64,000 nt of DNA from Gemmatimonadota bacterium (GTDB lineage Bacteria; Gemmatimonadota; Gemmatimonadetes; Palauibacterales; Palauibacteraceae): assembly GCA_022825725.1 (NCBI GenBank), contig JAJDWE010000031.1, positions 124,001 to 188,000 of the forward strand, in the 5' to 3' direction. The translations under genes were made by a program, and so were the position numbers. Within the stretch, counting starts at the first letter, position 1. Each line of letters starts with the position of its first letter. A model generated the notes under the pieces. It was not told the DNA's origin, searched no databases, and saw only the letters and a list, made by a program, of their open reading frames with translations. Shown here piece after piece: positions 1-10,649 of the stretch.

Positions 1-1104
1 CCGGCTCCCATCGCCGAGCGGTGGCAGGACCCCGCTCTGCGCGAGCGCGGACAGCAGGCCGAGCGTCTTGAGAAACACCGTCTTTCCCCCCGCGTTCGGG
101 CCCGAAACGAGGAGGACGCGCTCGCCCGCCGAGAGATCGAGGTCGAAGGGGACCGCTGCGCCGGCATCGAGGACGAGAAGAGGATGACGCGCACCGCGGA
201 TGCGTATCCCCTCCGACGCCCCCTCGCTGAAGGCCGGGGGCGATGCGTCCATCTCGCCCGCAAAGAGCGCGCGGGCGCGAAGCGAATCCAGTTCCACGAG
301 GGCGGTGTACGAGACGGCGAGCTCCGACGCGCGGGCGCGCACGACAGAGGACAGGTCGCGCAGGATCCGGTCCACCTCGCGGGCCTCGCGGAGTTCCAGT
401 TCACGGATCTCGTTCATCGCCTCGATCGCGCGCGATGGCTCGACGAACAGGGTCCGGCGGCTGGCGGAAGCGTCGTGCACGAGACCGCCCGCGATTCCCT
501 TCCCCTCGCGGCGTACCGGGATGCAGTAGCGGCCGTTTCGGACGGTGACCGAGGCGTCGGGCACGCGAACGCGCTCCGGAAGCTCGCGGGCGTAGAGCGT
601 AAGCTCGTCGACGAGCCGGCCACGCCGCGTCGCGAGCGCGCGACGGATGCGCCCAAGTTCCGGAGAGGCCCCATCCGCGACCGCGCCCGTCGCATCGAAG
701 GTGCGCGCAATCCGTTTCTCGAGGGCCGCCTCACCCCACAACCGGCTCACATGCTCCGCCGGGAGGCCCTCGGGGTCGAGACGCGCGTCCAGTCGCCGCA
801 CGGCGCGTGCGACCGTCATGACCTGCGCGCATGCAAGCAACTGAGGCGGCTCCAGCGGCGCGTCTTCGATCGCGAGCCGCCGAAGGGCCCCGTCGAGGGG
901 CGCGATCGTGTCCAGCGCCCATCCATCTCCGCTCTCGATGAGCTCCCGAAGCTCATGCACGGCCGTCAGCGAGCGGACCGCGGAAGCCGCGTCCGCAAGC
1001 GGCCGGAGTCCGTGTACGGCAGCGCGGCCCGCTTCCGACACGGCGCGGTCGCCGATCGCCGCCAGTACACGGTCGAACTCGATGACTCGGAGCGCGTGAT
1101 CCAC
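1..1104 (-). CDS. mutS2: Endonuclease MutS2 (partial, runs off window start)
   Basis: Minus-strand translation from GTG at 1104 (VDHALRVIEFDRVLAAIG...) through Walker A SGPNAGGKTVFLKTLGLLSALAQSG; not in the ORF track because it has no stop inside the window. Confidence 0.9.
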   Translation of the reverse strand, partial: MDHALRVIEFDRVLAAIGDRAVSEAGRAAVHGLRPLADAASAVRSLTAVHELRELIESGDGWALDTIAPLDGALRRLAIEDAPLEPPQLLACAQVMTVARAVRRLDARLDPEGLPAEHVSRLWGEAALEKRIARTFDATGAVADGASPELGRIRRALATRRGRLVDELTLYARELPERVRVPDASVTVRNGRYCIPVRREGKGIAGGLVHDASASRRTLFVEPSRAIEAMNEIRELELREAREVDRILRDLSSVVRARASELAVSYTALVELDSLRARALFAGEMDASPPAFSEGASEGIRIRGARHPLLVLDAGAAVPFDLDLSAGERVLLVSGPNAGGKTVFLKTLGLLSALAQSGVLPPLGDGSR

Positions 1105-1109
1105 GGCGG

Positions 1110-1445
1110 CTACCCCGGCGGCCAACCCATGCGGCGGGCACCCAGCACGTGGAAGTGCAGGTGAGGCACGGCCTGGCCGCCGTCTTCGCCGACATTCGTG
1201 ACGACGCGGTATCCGTCCTCCAGCCCCTCCGAGTCGGCGACGGCTGCGCACGCGAGAAGGAGTTGCGTTCCGAGCGGCCCGTCCGACAGAGCCGAGAGGC
1301 TCGACACGTGCGCTCGCGGAATGACGAGCACATGCACCGGCGCCTGGGGTTCGAGATCCCGGAACGCCACCCAGCCGCTCGCCTCGGCAACCACGTCCGC
1401 CTCGATCGCCCCCGAAGCAATGCCGCAGAACACGCAGTCCGTCAT
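1110..1445 (-). CDS. HIT family hydrolase (HinT-like)
   Basis: [12 protein letters not shown]...; C-terminal HIT motif PHLHFHVLG. Confidence 0.93.
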   Translation of the reverse strand: MTDCVFCGIASGAIEADVVAEASGWVAFRDLEPQAPVHVLVIPRAHVSSLSALSDGPLGTQLLLACAAVADSEGLEDGYRVVTNVGEDGGQAVPHLHFHVLGARRMGWPPG

Positions 1446-2293
1446 GTCGACCTCTCGTCGTCCGCCTCGTTGTCGTCGTCCGCCTCGTCTTCGTCGTCCG
1501 CCAGCAGGGCCGCGGCCGCCGCGACGACGACCACTGCCGCCGTTTCGAACCTCAGTGTCGCCGAGCTCAGGGAAACGAGCCTGAAGCCCGCTTCCAGGCA
1601 GCGACGCCGCTCCGGACCCGTCAGGCCGCCCTCCGGCCCGACCGCGACGGTCAGCGGGCGCCCGGCACCTCCCCCCTCCGAGCCATGGGCGATCGCGTCA
1701 CCGAGCCGTTGTCGCCCCTCCGCGTCCGCGAGCCACCCTTCCCCCTCATGGCGCCCGAAGGCCTCCTCCGGTTTCACGGGGCCCTCCAGCCGAGGGAGCC
1801 AACCTCGGCCCGATTGCTTCAGCGCGGCCCTGGCGCGGCCCTCCGCCCGCCGCAAAAAGCCCTCGGCGCGACCGGCATCGGCCACGGAGCGCGACCGCTC
1901 CCACTCGATCCACGTGATCGTGGCGGCGCCGAGTTCCACGACTTTCTCCACGAGCCACAGGGAGCGATCGCGATTCGCCACGGGAGCCCAGAGGTGAAGC
2001 GGGAGTGCGGGTACCGGTGGGCGCGGAGCGAGCAGCCGACAGCTTGCGCCGCGCCGGTCCAGTGTAACGAGTTCCGCCTCCCAGCGGAGCCCGGCGCCGT
2101 CGATGACCTCGAGACGCCGGCCGGGGCGGATCCGAGCGGCACGGAGATGGCCCGCCTCGTCGCTCGCGAGCTCGGCCCGCGCGCCGGCTGCCAGGCCCGC
2201 AAGACCGTCGGCGAAGAACGTCTGATCGCTCACGAGGGGCAACGTATCCGCCGCTGGCGGACCATCGCCACCAGCCCTCGCGCGCTTCGCCAT
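1442..2293 (-). CDS. rsmE: 16S rRNA (uracil(1498)-N(3))-methyltransferase RsmE
   Basis: SPOUT features: [49 protein letters not shown]; overlaps HIT start by 4 bp. Confidence 0.88.
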   Translation of the reverse strand: MAKRARAGGDGPPAADTLPLVSDQTFFADGLAGLAAGARAELASDEAGHLRAARIRPGRRLEVIDGAGLRWEAELVTLDRRGASCRLLAPRPPVPALPLHLWAPVANRDRSLWLVEKVVELGAATITWIEWERSRSVADAGRAEGFLRRAEGRARAALKQSGRGWLPRLEGPVKPEEAFGRHEGEGWLADAEGRQRLGDAIAHGSEGGGAGRPLTVAVGPEGGLTGPERRRCLEAGFRLVSLSSATLRFETAAVVVVAAAAALLADDEDEADDDNEADDERST

Positions 2294-2432
2294 GGAGCCT
2301 TTTCCGGCGGCGCCTCGAACCCTTATGTTCGCTCCGCCGAAGCGGCCCGCCCATCACGAGTTGTCTCGCGTGGCCTCCGGCTTCCCGGCGTTGGGCCAGT
2401 CAAGGGCGATTCAAACTCGCGCGAGGGGGCGA

Positions 2433-4493
2433 TTGAACGAGACAAGGACCGCCGAAGCCGTCTACGGGTCCGCTGCTCCGAGCACGGATCCTCTCGTAGA
2501 ATCCCAGTCCATCGACACGATCCGCACGCTCGCCATGGACGCCGTCCAGCGAGCTGGCTCCGGGCATCCCGGTACCGCGATGGCGCTCGCCCCCGTGGCG
2601 TACACCCTCTGGATGCGCCACATGCGGTACAGCCCGCGAGACCCCGCCTGGTTCGGCCGGGACCGGTTCGTGCTCTCCGCCGGTCACGCGGCGATCCTCC
2701 AGTACGCCGCTCTCCACCTCACCGGGTTCGACCTGCCCCTGGAGGAGATCCGCAATTTCCGGCGAGCGGGGAGCTGCACGGCGGGGCACCCCGAGTACGG
2801 CCACGTCGCGGGCGTCGAGACGACGACCGGTCCCCTGGGCCAGGGCGTCGCCAACTCCGTGGGGATGGCGATCGCCGAGGCGCATCTCGCGGCGGTGTTC
2901 AATCGGCCGGGCCACTTGATCGTCGATCACCGGACATACGTCATCTGCAGCGACGGCGACCTCATGGAGGGCGTCTCCTACGAAGCCGCCTCGCTGGCCG
3001 GACACCTGGGACTCGGCAAGCTCGTCTGGCTCTACGACGACAACGGGATCACGATCGATGGCGACGTCGACCTCGCCTTTTCCGAGGACGTGCGCGGGCG
3101 ATTCGAGGCTTTGGGGTGGCACGTGCAGTCCGTCGGGGACGCGAACGACCTGGCGGCGCTCGACGCGGCGCTCGAAGGCGCGCGGAGCGTGGAGGACCGC
3201 CCGTCCCTGATCATCGTCCGCTCGCACATCGGCTACGGCGCCCCCAACAAGCAGGACACGGCCGCCGCGCACGGCGCGCCGCTGGGCGAGGAGGAGGTCC
3301 GGCTCACCAAGGCCGTGTACGGCTGGCCGACCGAGCCGCCGTTCCTCGTGCCGGACGCCGTCCGGAGCCACATGGGTCGGCAGGTCGGACGCGGCGAAGC
3401 GCTCGCCGCGGAATGGAGGGAGCGCTTCGAACAATACCGCGCGGAGCACCCGAAGCTTGCGACGGAACTCGAACGCCGCATCCGGTCGGAGCTGCCGGCG
3501 GCGTGGGATGAGGAACTGCCGGATTTCGGCCCCGACGACGATCCGATCGCTACGAGGGCCGCCTCCGGCCGGGCTCTCACCGCGCTCGCGCCCCGCCTCC
3601 CCGAACTCATCGGCGGAAGCGCCGACCTGTCGGGCTCGAACAACACGTTGATCGATTCACCGAACTTCTCCACGGACGCGCCCGAAGGCCGCAACCTCCG
3701 GTGGGGCATCCGCGAGCACGCGATGGCTTCCATCGCGAACGGACTTGTCCTCCACGGAGGCATCCGGCCATACATCGCCACCTTCTTCACGTTCACGGAC
3801 TACGCCCGGCCTTCGATGCGGCTCGCCGCCCTGATGGGACTGCCCAACATCTACGTGATGACGCACGACTCCATCGGCCTCGGGGCCGACGGGCCGACGC
3901 ACCAGCCGATCGAGCACCTCGCCTCCTTCCGGGCGATGCCCGGCGTCGTCGTGCTGCGGCCCGCCGACCCGGAGGAGACCGTTCAGGCGTGGCGCGTGGC
4001 GATCGAGCGATGCTCGGGGCCCACGATTCTCGTGCTCACGCGCCAGAAGGTTCCCCATCTCGCCCGCTCCGCCGGCGCTGCCCGCGAGGGGGTGGGGCGC
4101 GGCGCCTACGTCCTCAGACCGGAGCCGGGCCCCCTTCAGGTCGTCCTCCTCGGGACCGGTTCGGAACTGCAGGTGGCGGTCGAAGCGGCGGACGCCCTCG
4201 AGGCCCGCGGCGTATCCGCGCGCGTGGTCTCGTTTCCGAGTTGGGAACTGTTCCGCGCACAGCCGCCGGCCTACCGGCAAGAGGTCCTTCCCCCCGGGAT
4301 TCCGAGGGTCGCGATCGAAGCCGGGGCCACCCTCGGGTGGACGGAATGGGTCGGACGGAACGGCGCCGTCATCGGCATCGACCGCTTCGGACAGTCCGCG
4401 TCGGCGGCGGATAACTTCGCCCGCTTCGGATTCACCGCGGAGGCCCTCGTCGCGCAGGTTCTGGAGGCGCTCGCGGCGGAGCGACCGGCGTGA
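2433..4493 (+). CDS. tkt: Transketolase
   Basis: [48 protein letters not shown]-like TPP motif, [14 protein letters not shown]. Start uncertain: TTG 2433 preceded by GAGGGGGCGA; ORF open back to 2292. Confidence 0.95.
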   Translation: MNETRTAEAVYGSAAPSTDPLVESQSIDTIRTLAMDAVQRAGSGHPGTAMALAPVAYTLWMRHMRYSPRDPAWFGRDRFVLSAGHAAILQYAALHLTGFDLPLEEIRNFRRAGSCTAGHPEYGHVAGVETTTGPLGQGVANSVGMAIAEAHLAAVFNRPGHLIVDHRTYVICSDGDLMEGVSYEAASLAGHLGLGKLVWLYDDNGITIDGDVDLAFSEDVRGRFEALGWHVQSVGDANDLAALDAALEGARSVEDRPSLIIVRSHIGYGAPNKQDTAAAHGAPLGEEEVRLTKAVYGWPTEPPFLVPDAVRSHMGRQVGRGEALAAEWRERFEQYRAEHPKLATELERRIRSELPAAWDEELPDFGPDDDPIATRAASGRALTALAPRLPELIGGSADLSGSNNTLIDSPNFSTDAPEGRNLRWGIREHAMASIANGLVLHGGIRPYIATFFTFTDYARPSMRLAALMGLPNIYVMTHDSIGLGADGPTHQPIEHLASFRAMPGVVVLRPADPEETVQAWRVAIERCSGPTILVLTRQKVPHLARSAGAAREGVGRGAYVLRPEPGPLQVVLLGTGSELQVAVEAADALEARGVSARVVSFPSWELFRAQPPAYRQEVLPPGIPRVAIEAGATLGWTEWVGRNGAVIGIDRFGQSASAADNFARFGFTAEALVAQVLEALAAERPA

Positions 4494-4951
4494 AGCTCGC
4501 GGTCGGGGCGGATCACGCGGGCGTAGGCTACAAGGATATTCTCGCCGCGGAGCTTCGCGATGCGGGCCACGAAGTCGTCGACGTCGGCACGCACGGGACG
4601 GACTCCGTCGACTACCCCGACTTCGCCTTCGCCGTCGCCGAGCGGGTGGCTCGCGGCGACGTGGAGCGGGGGATCGTCATCTGCGGATCCGCCGTCGGCG
4701 TGTGTATCGCTGCAAACAAGGTGCCGGGGGTACGGGCGGGCGTCTGCCACGACACGTATTCGGCGGCGCAGGGCGTCGATCACGACGACATGAACGTCCT
4801 CTGCATGGGGGAGCGCGTGATCGGGATCGCCCTCGCCCGCGCGATCGCGGACGCGTTCCTGGCCGCGGATTTTTCGGCTGACCCGAGGCATCGACGCCGG
4901 CTCGGAAAGGTATTGGACATCGAAGCCCGACACCTGAGGTCGGGCACCTGA
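4490..4951 (+). CDS. rpiB: Ribose 5-phosphate isomerase B
   Basis: [18 protein letters not shown]...[32 protein letters not shown]-type overlap with tkt. Confidence 0.95.
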   Translation: MKLAVGADHAGVGYKDILAAELRDAGHEVVDVGTHGTDSVDYPDFAFAVAERVARGDVERGIVICGSAVGVCIAANKVPGVRAGVCHDTYSAAQGVDHDDMNVLCMGERVIGIALARAIADAFLAADFSADPRHRRRLGKVLDIEARHLRSGT

Positions 4952-4976
4952 GACACATGATGGGGAGGGGAGAGAG

Positions 4977-6128
4977 ATGAGCGCGCTGCTTCAGCTTCAG
5001 GAGCACGGCCAGAGCTATTGGCTCGACAACCTGACGCGCGGGATGCTGGTCGACGGAGGGCTGGCTCGCCGGGTCGAGACGGAAGGCTTGAGGGGGGTCA
5101 CCTCGAACCCCGCCATCTTCCACAACGCCATCACCGGCAGCGCGCAGTACGATGAGGACATCGCTCGCTTCACCGCCCGGGGTCTCGGCGTCGATGAGGT
5201 CTACGACCGGCTCACGATCGCGGACGTCCAGGGCGCGTGCGATGTCCTGCGGGGGGTGTGGGAGAGTTCCGGAGGGGTCGACGGGTACGTCTCCCTCGAG
5301 GTTTCGCCCCACTTGGCGAACGATACGGAGGGCACGGTGCGGGAGGCCCGCCGCCTTCACGATGAGGTGGCCCGCGAGAACGTCCTCATCAAGATCCCCG
5401 GGACGCCGGCCGGCGTCCCGGCGATCCGGCAGGCGCTGTTCGAGGGCGTGAACGTGAACGTGACCCTCCTCTTCTCCATCGCCGCGTACGAGGCGGTCGC
5501 GGACGCGCACACGGCGGCGCTGGAGCAGCGGATCGAAGCGGGCCGTCCCGTCGACGACGTCGCCTCGGTGGCCAGTTTCTTCGTGAGCCGGATCGATGCG
5601 CTGACCGACCGGAAGCTCGACGCCCTGGCCGATGCCGCGGAGGGCGACTCCGCTCGCGTTGAGGCCTTGCTCGGCAAGGCCGCGATCGCCAACGCGACAC
5701 TCGCCTACCTCGGCTTCCAGCAGCGGCTGGCCACGGATCGCTGGGCCCGCCTCGCACGGCTCGGTGCCCGTCCGCAACGCATGCTCTGGGCGAGCACGAG
5801 CACGAAGAACCCTGCGTATTCCGACGTGATGTATGTCGAGCCGCTCATCGGCGACCTGACCGTCAACACGCTGCCGGAGAAGACGATCGACGCCTTCAGG
5901 GATCACGGACGCGCAGCCGGCACCCTGACCGAGGGAGTCGACGACGCCCGTTGCACGATGGCGGAGTTGGCGGCCGTCGGGATCGAGTTGGACGAGGTCA
6001 CGGACCAGCTTCTGGCAGAGGGCGTCGAGAAGTTCGCCGTCCCCTTCGATCAACTCCTCGCGAGCCTCGCGGAGCGGATGGCACGGCAACCGGCCGCAGC
6101 CGTGGCGTCGGGGTCGGCTACGCCGTAA
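4977..6128 (+). CDS. tal: Transaldolase
   Basis: SYWLDNLTRGML...GVTSNPAIF...VLIKIPGTPAGVPAI...RMLWASTSTKNPAYSDVMYVEPLIG. Confidence 0.93.
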   Translation: MSALLQLQEHGQSYWLDNLTRGMLVDGGLARRVETEGLRGVTSNPAIFHNAITGSAQYDEDIARFTARGLGVDEVYDRLTIADVQGACDVLRGVWESSGGVDGYVSLEVSPHLANDTEGTVREARRLHDEVARENVLIKIPGTPAGVPAIRQALFEGVNVNVTLLFSIAAYEAVADAHTAALEQRIEAGRPVDDVASVASFFVSRIDALTDRKLDALADAAEGDSARVEALLGKAAIANATLAYLGFQQRLATDRWARLARLGARPQRMLWASTSTKNPAYSDVMYVEPLIGDLTVNTLPEKTIDAFRDHGRAAGTLTEGVDDARCTMAELAAVGIELDEVTDQLLAEGVEKFAVPFDQLLASLAERMARQPAAAVASGSATP

Positions 6129-7281
6129 ACGCCGCCTTTACTCGCTCCCAGAAGCTCGGATCCTCGCCCCGGCGCGGCTCGGGCGGCGCATCTTCGACCT
6201 CTCGCAGCGACTCCAAGAGGTCGCGCTGACGGCGGGACAGTTCGCTCGGCGTCCAGGTGTGTACCCGCACCAACTGGTCCCCGTTGCCCGCGGCCCGCAA
6301 ACGCGGCATCCCCTGGCCACGAAGCCTCAGGACCTGCCCCGCCTGGATCCCGGCGGGCACCTTCAAGCGGGCCTGCCCGAGGATCGTCGGCACGTCGAGT
6401 TCGTCGCCCAGCGCCGCCTGCGAGAAGGTGATGGGCAGGTCGAGGACGAGGTCATCGCCCCTGCGCTCGAAGCGGTCGTGGGGCTCGACCTCCACCTGCA
6501 CGATGAGGTCCCCCGGCGGTCCGCCGCGCGGCCCCGCATTGCCGCGCCCGCGCAGCTTCAGGTAGTCGTCGGACGAAATCCCCGCAGGAATCTCGATGTC
6601 GACGGACCGGTCGACCCGCACGCGCCCGGTTCGCCCGCAGTCGCGGCATTCATCCGCGATCCAGGTGCCCTCGCCGCCGCAGGCGGAGCAGGGACGCACC
6701 GAGACGAACTGTCCCAGCATCGAGCGTTGGACCATGCGAATCTCGCCCGTGCCCTGGCACGTCCCGCACGTGGAGGCCGTGCTCCCCGGTTCGGCGCCCG
6801 TCCCATCGCAGCGCTCGCACCGATCCAGGGCGGAGACGCGGAGGGAGCGCCGGGCCCCCTCGGCCGCCTCTTCCAGCGTGATCGTGACGGCGACCTTGAG
6901 GGTGGAGCCGCGGCGCGGCTGGTTCGGCGACCGCGCATCTCCGAAGAGGTCGCCGAAGCCGCCTCCCCCGAAACCGGCCCCGCCGAACTCCCGCATGAAC
7001 ACGTCGAACGCGTCCGAGAAGTTGTTGAACCCCGAGAACGGCGCCTCGCCTCCGCCGCCGCGCCGTACGCCGGCCTCGCCGTATTGATCGTACAGCTCCC
7101 GCTTCCCCGGGTCGCGGAGCACTTCCCACGCCTCCGTCACCTCCTTGAACCGCTCCTCCGCGTCGGACGCGGAATTGCGGTCTGGATGGTATTCCATGGC
7201 GAGACGGCGGTACGCCTTCTTCAGTTCGTCCGCATCCGCATCGCGGGAGACGCCGAGCAGATCGTAGTAGTCGCGGTTCAC
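6118..7281 (-). CDS. dnaJ: Chaperone protein DnaJ
   Basis: J-domain with HPD (MEYHPDRN); G/F region; four zinc-finger repeats CERCDGTG, CGTCQGTG, CSACGGEG, CRDCGRTG. Confidence 0.96.
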   Translation of the reverse strand: MNRDYYDLLGVSRDADADELKKAYRRLAMEYHPDRNSASDAEERFKEVTEAWEVLRDPGKRELYDQYGEAGVRRGGGGEAPFSGFNNFSDAFDVFMREFGGAGFGGGGFGDLFGDARSPNQPRRGSTLKVAVTITLEEAAEGARRSLRVSALDRCERCDGTGAEPGSTASTCGTCQGTGEIRMVQRSMLGQFVSVRPCSACGGEGTWIADECRDCGRTGRVRVDRSVDIEIPAGISSDDYLKLRGRGNAGPRGGPPGDLIVQVEVEPHDRFERRGDDLVLDLPITFSQAALGDELDVPTILGQARLKVPAGIQAGQVLRLRGQGMPRLRAAGNGDQLVRVHTWTPSELSRRQRDLLESLREVEDAPPEPRRGEDPSFWERVKAAFTA

Positions 7282-8321
7282 GGAGTCAGCCGCGTGAGAA
7301 GATCGGAGGTCCAGTCGACGATGGAGACGACCTTGTCGTACGGCATGCGGGTCGGCCCGATCACGCCGACCGTGCCCTGCAGACTGCCGACGGCATAGTT
7401 GGCCGTGACGATGGTCAGGTCATCGAGTTCGGGCTGGCCGTGCTCGGCGCCGATCGTGACGTGAGGGCCATCCGAGCTGCCGCGATCCCCCAGCACCGAG
7501 GCAAGCAACTCCCGGCGCTCCGTGAGGAGCAGGAGTTCGCGCAGCCGTTGGCTCGTCGTGAATTCCGGCTGCTCGGTCAGCGCCGCGGCGCTCCCGAGGT
7601 GGATCTCGCGCTCGCGGCGGGCCCACTCGAAGATATCCGGACCGCTGTGCACGAAGATGTTCATCAACTCCTGTGCGCCGCGGTTGTGGAAACTCAGATC
7701 GCCGAGTCGCTCGCGCAGCGTCGCCTGGATCTCGGAGATGGCGCTGCCCGCCAACCGCTCGTTCAGCGCCTGCGACACCGCCTGGAGCGTCGCCCGCGGC
7801 ACCCGCGCCGTCACGTCCACGTACACGGTGCGAACCACGCCGGACTCGATCGTGAACACGAGGAGCACCTTCTCGCTCGATAGCGGCACGAGTTCGAGAC
7901 GCTCAAGCGTGGCCGTGGCGAGCGTCGGACCCACCGCGAGGCCGAGTTCTCCCGTCAGGAGGCTGAGGACGCGTGCCGCCTTGCCCATGAGATCCTCGAC
8001 GCCGCCGGTGTCGGCGTCCCCCAACTCGCGTTCGATCTTCGCCCGGTCCCGCTTCCGGATGCTGCCCCATCGCATGAGCGCATCGACGTAGTACCGGTAG
8101 GCGAGGTCCGTGGGAAGCCGTCCGGCGGAGGTGTAGGGGTGGGTGAGCAGACCCTTGCTCTCGAGGTCCGCCATCGTGTTTCGGATCGTCGCGGGCGACA
8201 CGCCGAGCGCGTACTCCTTCCCGATCCTTCGCGAGCCGGCCGGGGCGGCCGTGCGGACGAAGGAGTCGATGACCGCGGCGAGGACGGCCCGTTCGCGCTC
8301 TGTCAGTGTTGGCAGGGTCAT
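7278..8321 (-). CDS. hrcA: Heat-inducible transcriptional repressor HrcA
   Basis: LTERERAVLAAVIDSFVRTAAPAGSRRI...SPATIRNTMADLESKGLLTHPYTSAGRLPTDLAYRYYVD. Confidence 0.95.
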   Translation of the reverse strand: MTLPTLTERERAVLAAVIDSFVRTAAPAGSRRIGKEYALGVSPATIRNTMADLESKGLLTHPYTSAGRLPTDLAYRYYVDALMRWGSIRKRDRAKIERELGDADTGGVEDLMGKAARVLSLLTGELGLAVGPTLATATLERLELVPLSSEKVLLVFTIESGVVRTVYVDVTARVPRATLQAVSQALNERLAGSAISEIQATLRERLGDLSFHNRGAQELMNIFVHSGPDIFEWARREREIHLGSAAALTEQPEFTTSQRLRELLLLTERRELLASVLGDRGSSDGPHVTIGAEHGQPELDDLTIVTANYAVGSLQGTVGVIGPTRMPYDKVVSIVDWTSDLLTRLTP

Positions 8322-9472
8322 GCTCTCTCAGCCCCGGCGAGTTCGGCGGCGATCGCATCCAGGCGGAGCCAGCCTTCGATCGTTGCCATCCAGCGTCCGT
8401 TCCGCTCCTCCAGCCACCCGGCGTCGGCCCAATCGTCGAGGCGGAGGCCGTCCGACGAGACCTTCCGCACGAAATCGGGCGTCAATCCGCGATTCGTACG
8501 AAGGCCCAGCCAGATCCGTTCCAGCTCCTCCTCTTCGGGCCCCACGCTTTCCCAGCCTTCGAGCGGGCCCCGGCCCGTCTGTAGCGCGCGTTCATACCGG
8601 TCCCAGCGAAAGACGTTCCAGCTGCGGATCGGTGGAAGAAATCCATGCGCGGACGGGCCGAGGGCAAGATACGATGTTCGGTTCCAGTACGACCAGTTGT
8701 GGCGGCACTGCGCTCCCGGCCGGGCGAAGTTGGACACCTCGTACTGCTCATACCCGGCCGCGCGCAGGTCGCGCGACAGGAGTCGGTATTCGTCGGCGTA
8801 GCGCTCCTCGTCCGGCGCTCCCACCCGGCCCAGGCGAATCCATTCGGCCAACGGCGTGCGAGGTTCCACGGTGAGACCGTAGAGACTCAGGTGAGACACG
8901 TCGAGGGCAGCCGCCGCCTCCACCTCCGCCCCGAGATCCCGCTTCACTTCCGGGGGCAGGCCGAAGATGAGATCCACGCTCACACGTTCGAATCCGGCAT
9001 CCATCGCCTCCGTGACGGCCTCCGTGGCCCGGCGCCGGTCGTGAAGCCGACCCAGCCAGGTCAGGACGGCATCGTCCAGAGCCTGCACGCCGAGACTCAG
9101 CCGGTTTACGCCCGTCGCCCGCCAGCTGGAACCGAGATGCGCATCGAAGGACGCCGGGTTCGCCTCGGCCGTCCATTCCGTGTGCGCGGGGTCGATTCGG
9201 AACCAGGCGGAGATTCGCGAGGCCAGTCCCTCCATCCCGGCGGGCCCCATGAGTGAAGGCGTCCCGCCTCCCACGAAGATCGTGTCGAGCGTGTCTCCCG
9301 GATCCCATCCGTTGCGCTCGAACCACCAGGCGAGTTCGACCTCGATCGCCGCGAGCCAGCGGGAGACCGGCGGATCCGACGCGCGCTGGACGGAGAAATC
9401 GCAGTAGTGGCAGCGATGCGCGCAGAACGGGAAGTGCACATACAGGGAGCGTGGCGGGCACTCGGCGGACAT
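8318..9472 (-). CDS. hemW: Radical SAM family heme chaperone HemW (coproporphyrinogen III oxidase-like)
   Basis: SLYVHFPFCAHRCHYCDFS (CxxxCxxC), GGGTPSLM; start at M9472 overlaps the dprA stop (ATGA). Confidence 0.92.
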   Translation of the reverse strand: MSAECPPRSLYVHFPFCAHRCHYCDFSVQRASDPPVSRWLAAIEVELAWWFERNGWDPGDTLDTIFVGGGTPSLMGPAGMEGLASRISAWFRIDPAHTEWTAEANPASFDAHLGSSWRATGVNRLSLGVQALDDAVLTWLGRLHDRRRATEAVTEAMDAGFERVSVDLIFGLPPEVKRDLGAEVEAAAALDVSHLSLYGLTVEPRTPLAEWIRLGRVGAPDEERYADEYRLLSRDLRAAGYEQYEVSNFARPGAQCRHNWSYWNRTSYLALGPSAHGFLPPIRSWNVFRWDRYERALQTGRGPLEGWESVGPEEEELERIWLGLRTNRGLTPDFVRKVSSDGLRLDDWADAGWLEERNGRWMATIEGWLRLDAIAAELAGAERA

Positions 9473-10620
9473 CAGCGGCCGCTCTGCCGCCGGACGGCGG
9501 CGAAGTTCCCTCCCGGCCGACGCTCGACCCACCCTTCGAGTTCCAGCCGCCCCAGCCCGCCAAGCACCTTCGTGACGGGCATCTCGAGACCCACGGCCAG
9601 TTCATCCGGCGAGCGGGGTCCCCGGGAGAGCGCTCCAAGCAGACGCCTGTCGCCGGAGGATCCGTCGACCGCCGGCGCGGATCCCTTTTCCGATGGTGGC
9701 GCCTGCGGCTCGAGGCACAGCCAGCCCAGGGCATCGAAAACGTCCTGCACGCCGGCCACAAGCCCGGCTCCCTGACGCAGGAGGCGAAGACACCCGGCGG
9801 CGCGCGGATCATCGATCCGCCCGGGCACCGCGAGGACTTCGCGCCCCAGGTCCAGGGCATGGTCCGCCGTGTTCAGGGCCCCGCTCTTTCCACCCGCCTC
9901 CACGACGATGACGCCACGGGCGAGGGCGGCGATGACCCGGTTGCGGCGCGGGAACGCCGAACGCGTCGGCGGCGCCCCCGGCTCGAACTCGCTTAGCAGG
10001 ATGCCGTGCGAACGCATCCTCCGGTACAGGTCCCGGTTGTCCGGGGGGTATTCGCGATCGTGTCCGGTTCCGAGAACTCCGATGGTCCGCCCGCCGACAT
10101 CGAGGGCGCCGGCGTGGGCCGCCGCATCGATGCCGCGGGCCATGCCGCTCACCACCGTCCAGCCCCAGCGTCCGAGTTCCCTCCCCAGCGCATATGCCGT
10201 GCGCAGCCCGTAGGAGGACGCGGCCCGCGTGCCCACGACGGCGATCGTCCGCTCGGAGTCCAGGACCCCGGGGCCGCGCTTGAAGAGAATGGGGGGCGGA
10301 TCGGGGAGATCGCGCAGCCCCTCGGGATATGCGGTCTCTCCACAGTCCGTGTACGCCGTCACGCGGAGCCCCTTCGCGCCCGCTTCGCGCAGCAGTGACC
10401 GCGCCGCCCTCTCGCCGTCGGCGCCGAGCGCTCGGGCCGTCCTGGCGCCCGGAATCCGCCCGCCCCGGCCGAGCGCGCGCAGTTCGTCCGGCGCGGCGCG
10501 CTGCGCCACCGCGAGCGCCGCCGACGCCCCGCCATGGCGGTCGACCAGGCGCCGGACGCCGCGAGGCCCGATGCCGGGGGCCCGGGCCAGCACGACGAGC
10601 GCCACCAGCTCGCGCTCCAT
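9472..10620 (-). CDS. dprA: DNA-processing protein DprA
   Basis: IAVVGTRAASSYGLRTAYALGRELGRWGWTVVSGMARGIDAAAHAGAL...; MERELVALVVLARAPGIGPRGVRRL start. Confidence 0.93.
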   Translation of the reverse strand: MERELVALVVLARAPGIGPRGVRRLVDRHGGASAALAVAQRAAPDELRALGRGGRIPGARTARALGADGERAARSLLREAGAKGLRVTAYTDCGETAYPEGLRDLPDPPPILFKRGPGVLDSERTIAVVGTRAASSYGLRTAYALGRELGRWGWTVVSGMARGIDAAAHAGALDVGGRTIGVLGTGHDREYPPDNRDLYRRMRSHGILLSEFEPGAPPTRSAFPRRNRVIAALARGVIVVEAGGKSGALNTADHALDLGREVLAVPGRIDDPRAAGCLRLLRQGAGLVAGVQDVFDALGWLCLEPQAPPSEKGSAPAVDGSSGDRRLLGALSRGPRSPDELAVGLEMPVTKVLGGLGRLELEGWVERRPGGNFAAVRRQSGR

Positions 10621-10649
10621 CGCTCGCCCCGCCGCGGTACGTCTCCCGG

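Noticed and set aside
184-1164. 326-aa plus-strand ORF at window start
   Set aside because: Antisense to mutS2, which is missing from the ORF track because it is truncated.
2400-3449. 349-aa minus-strand ORF opposite transketolase
   Set aside because: No recognisable motif; antisense to conserved tkt sequence.
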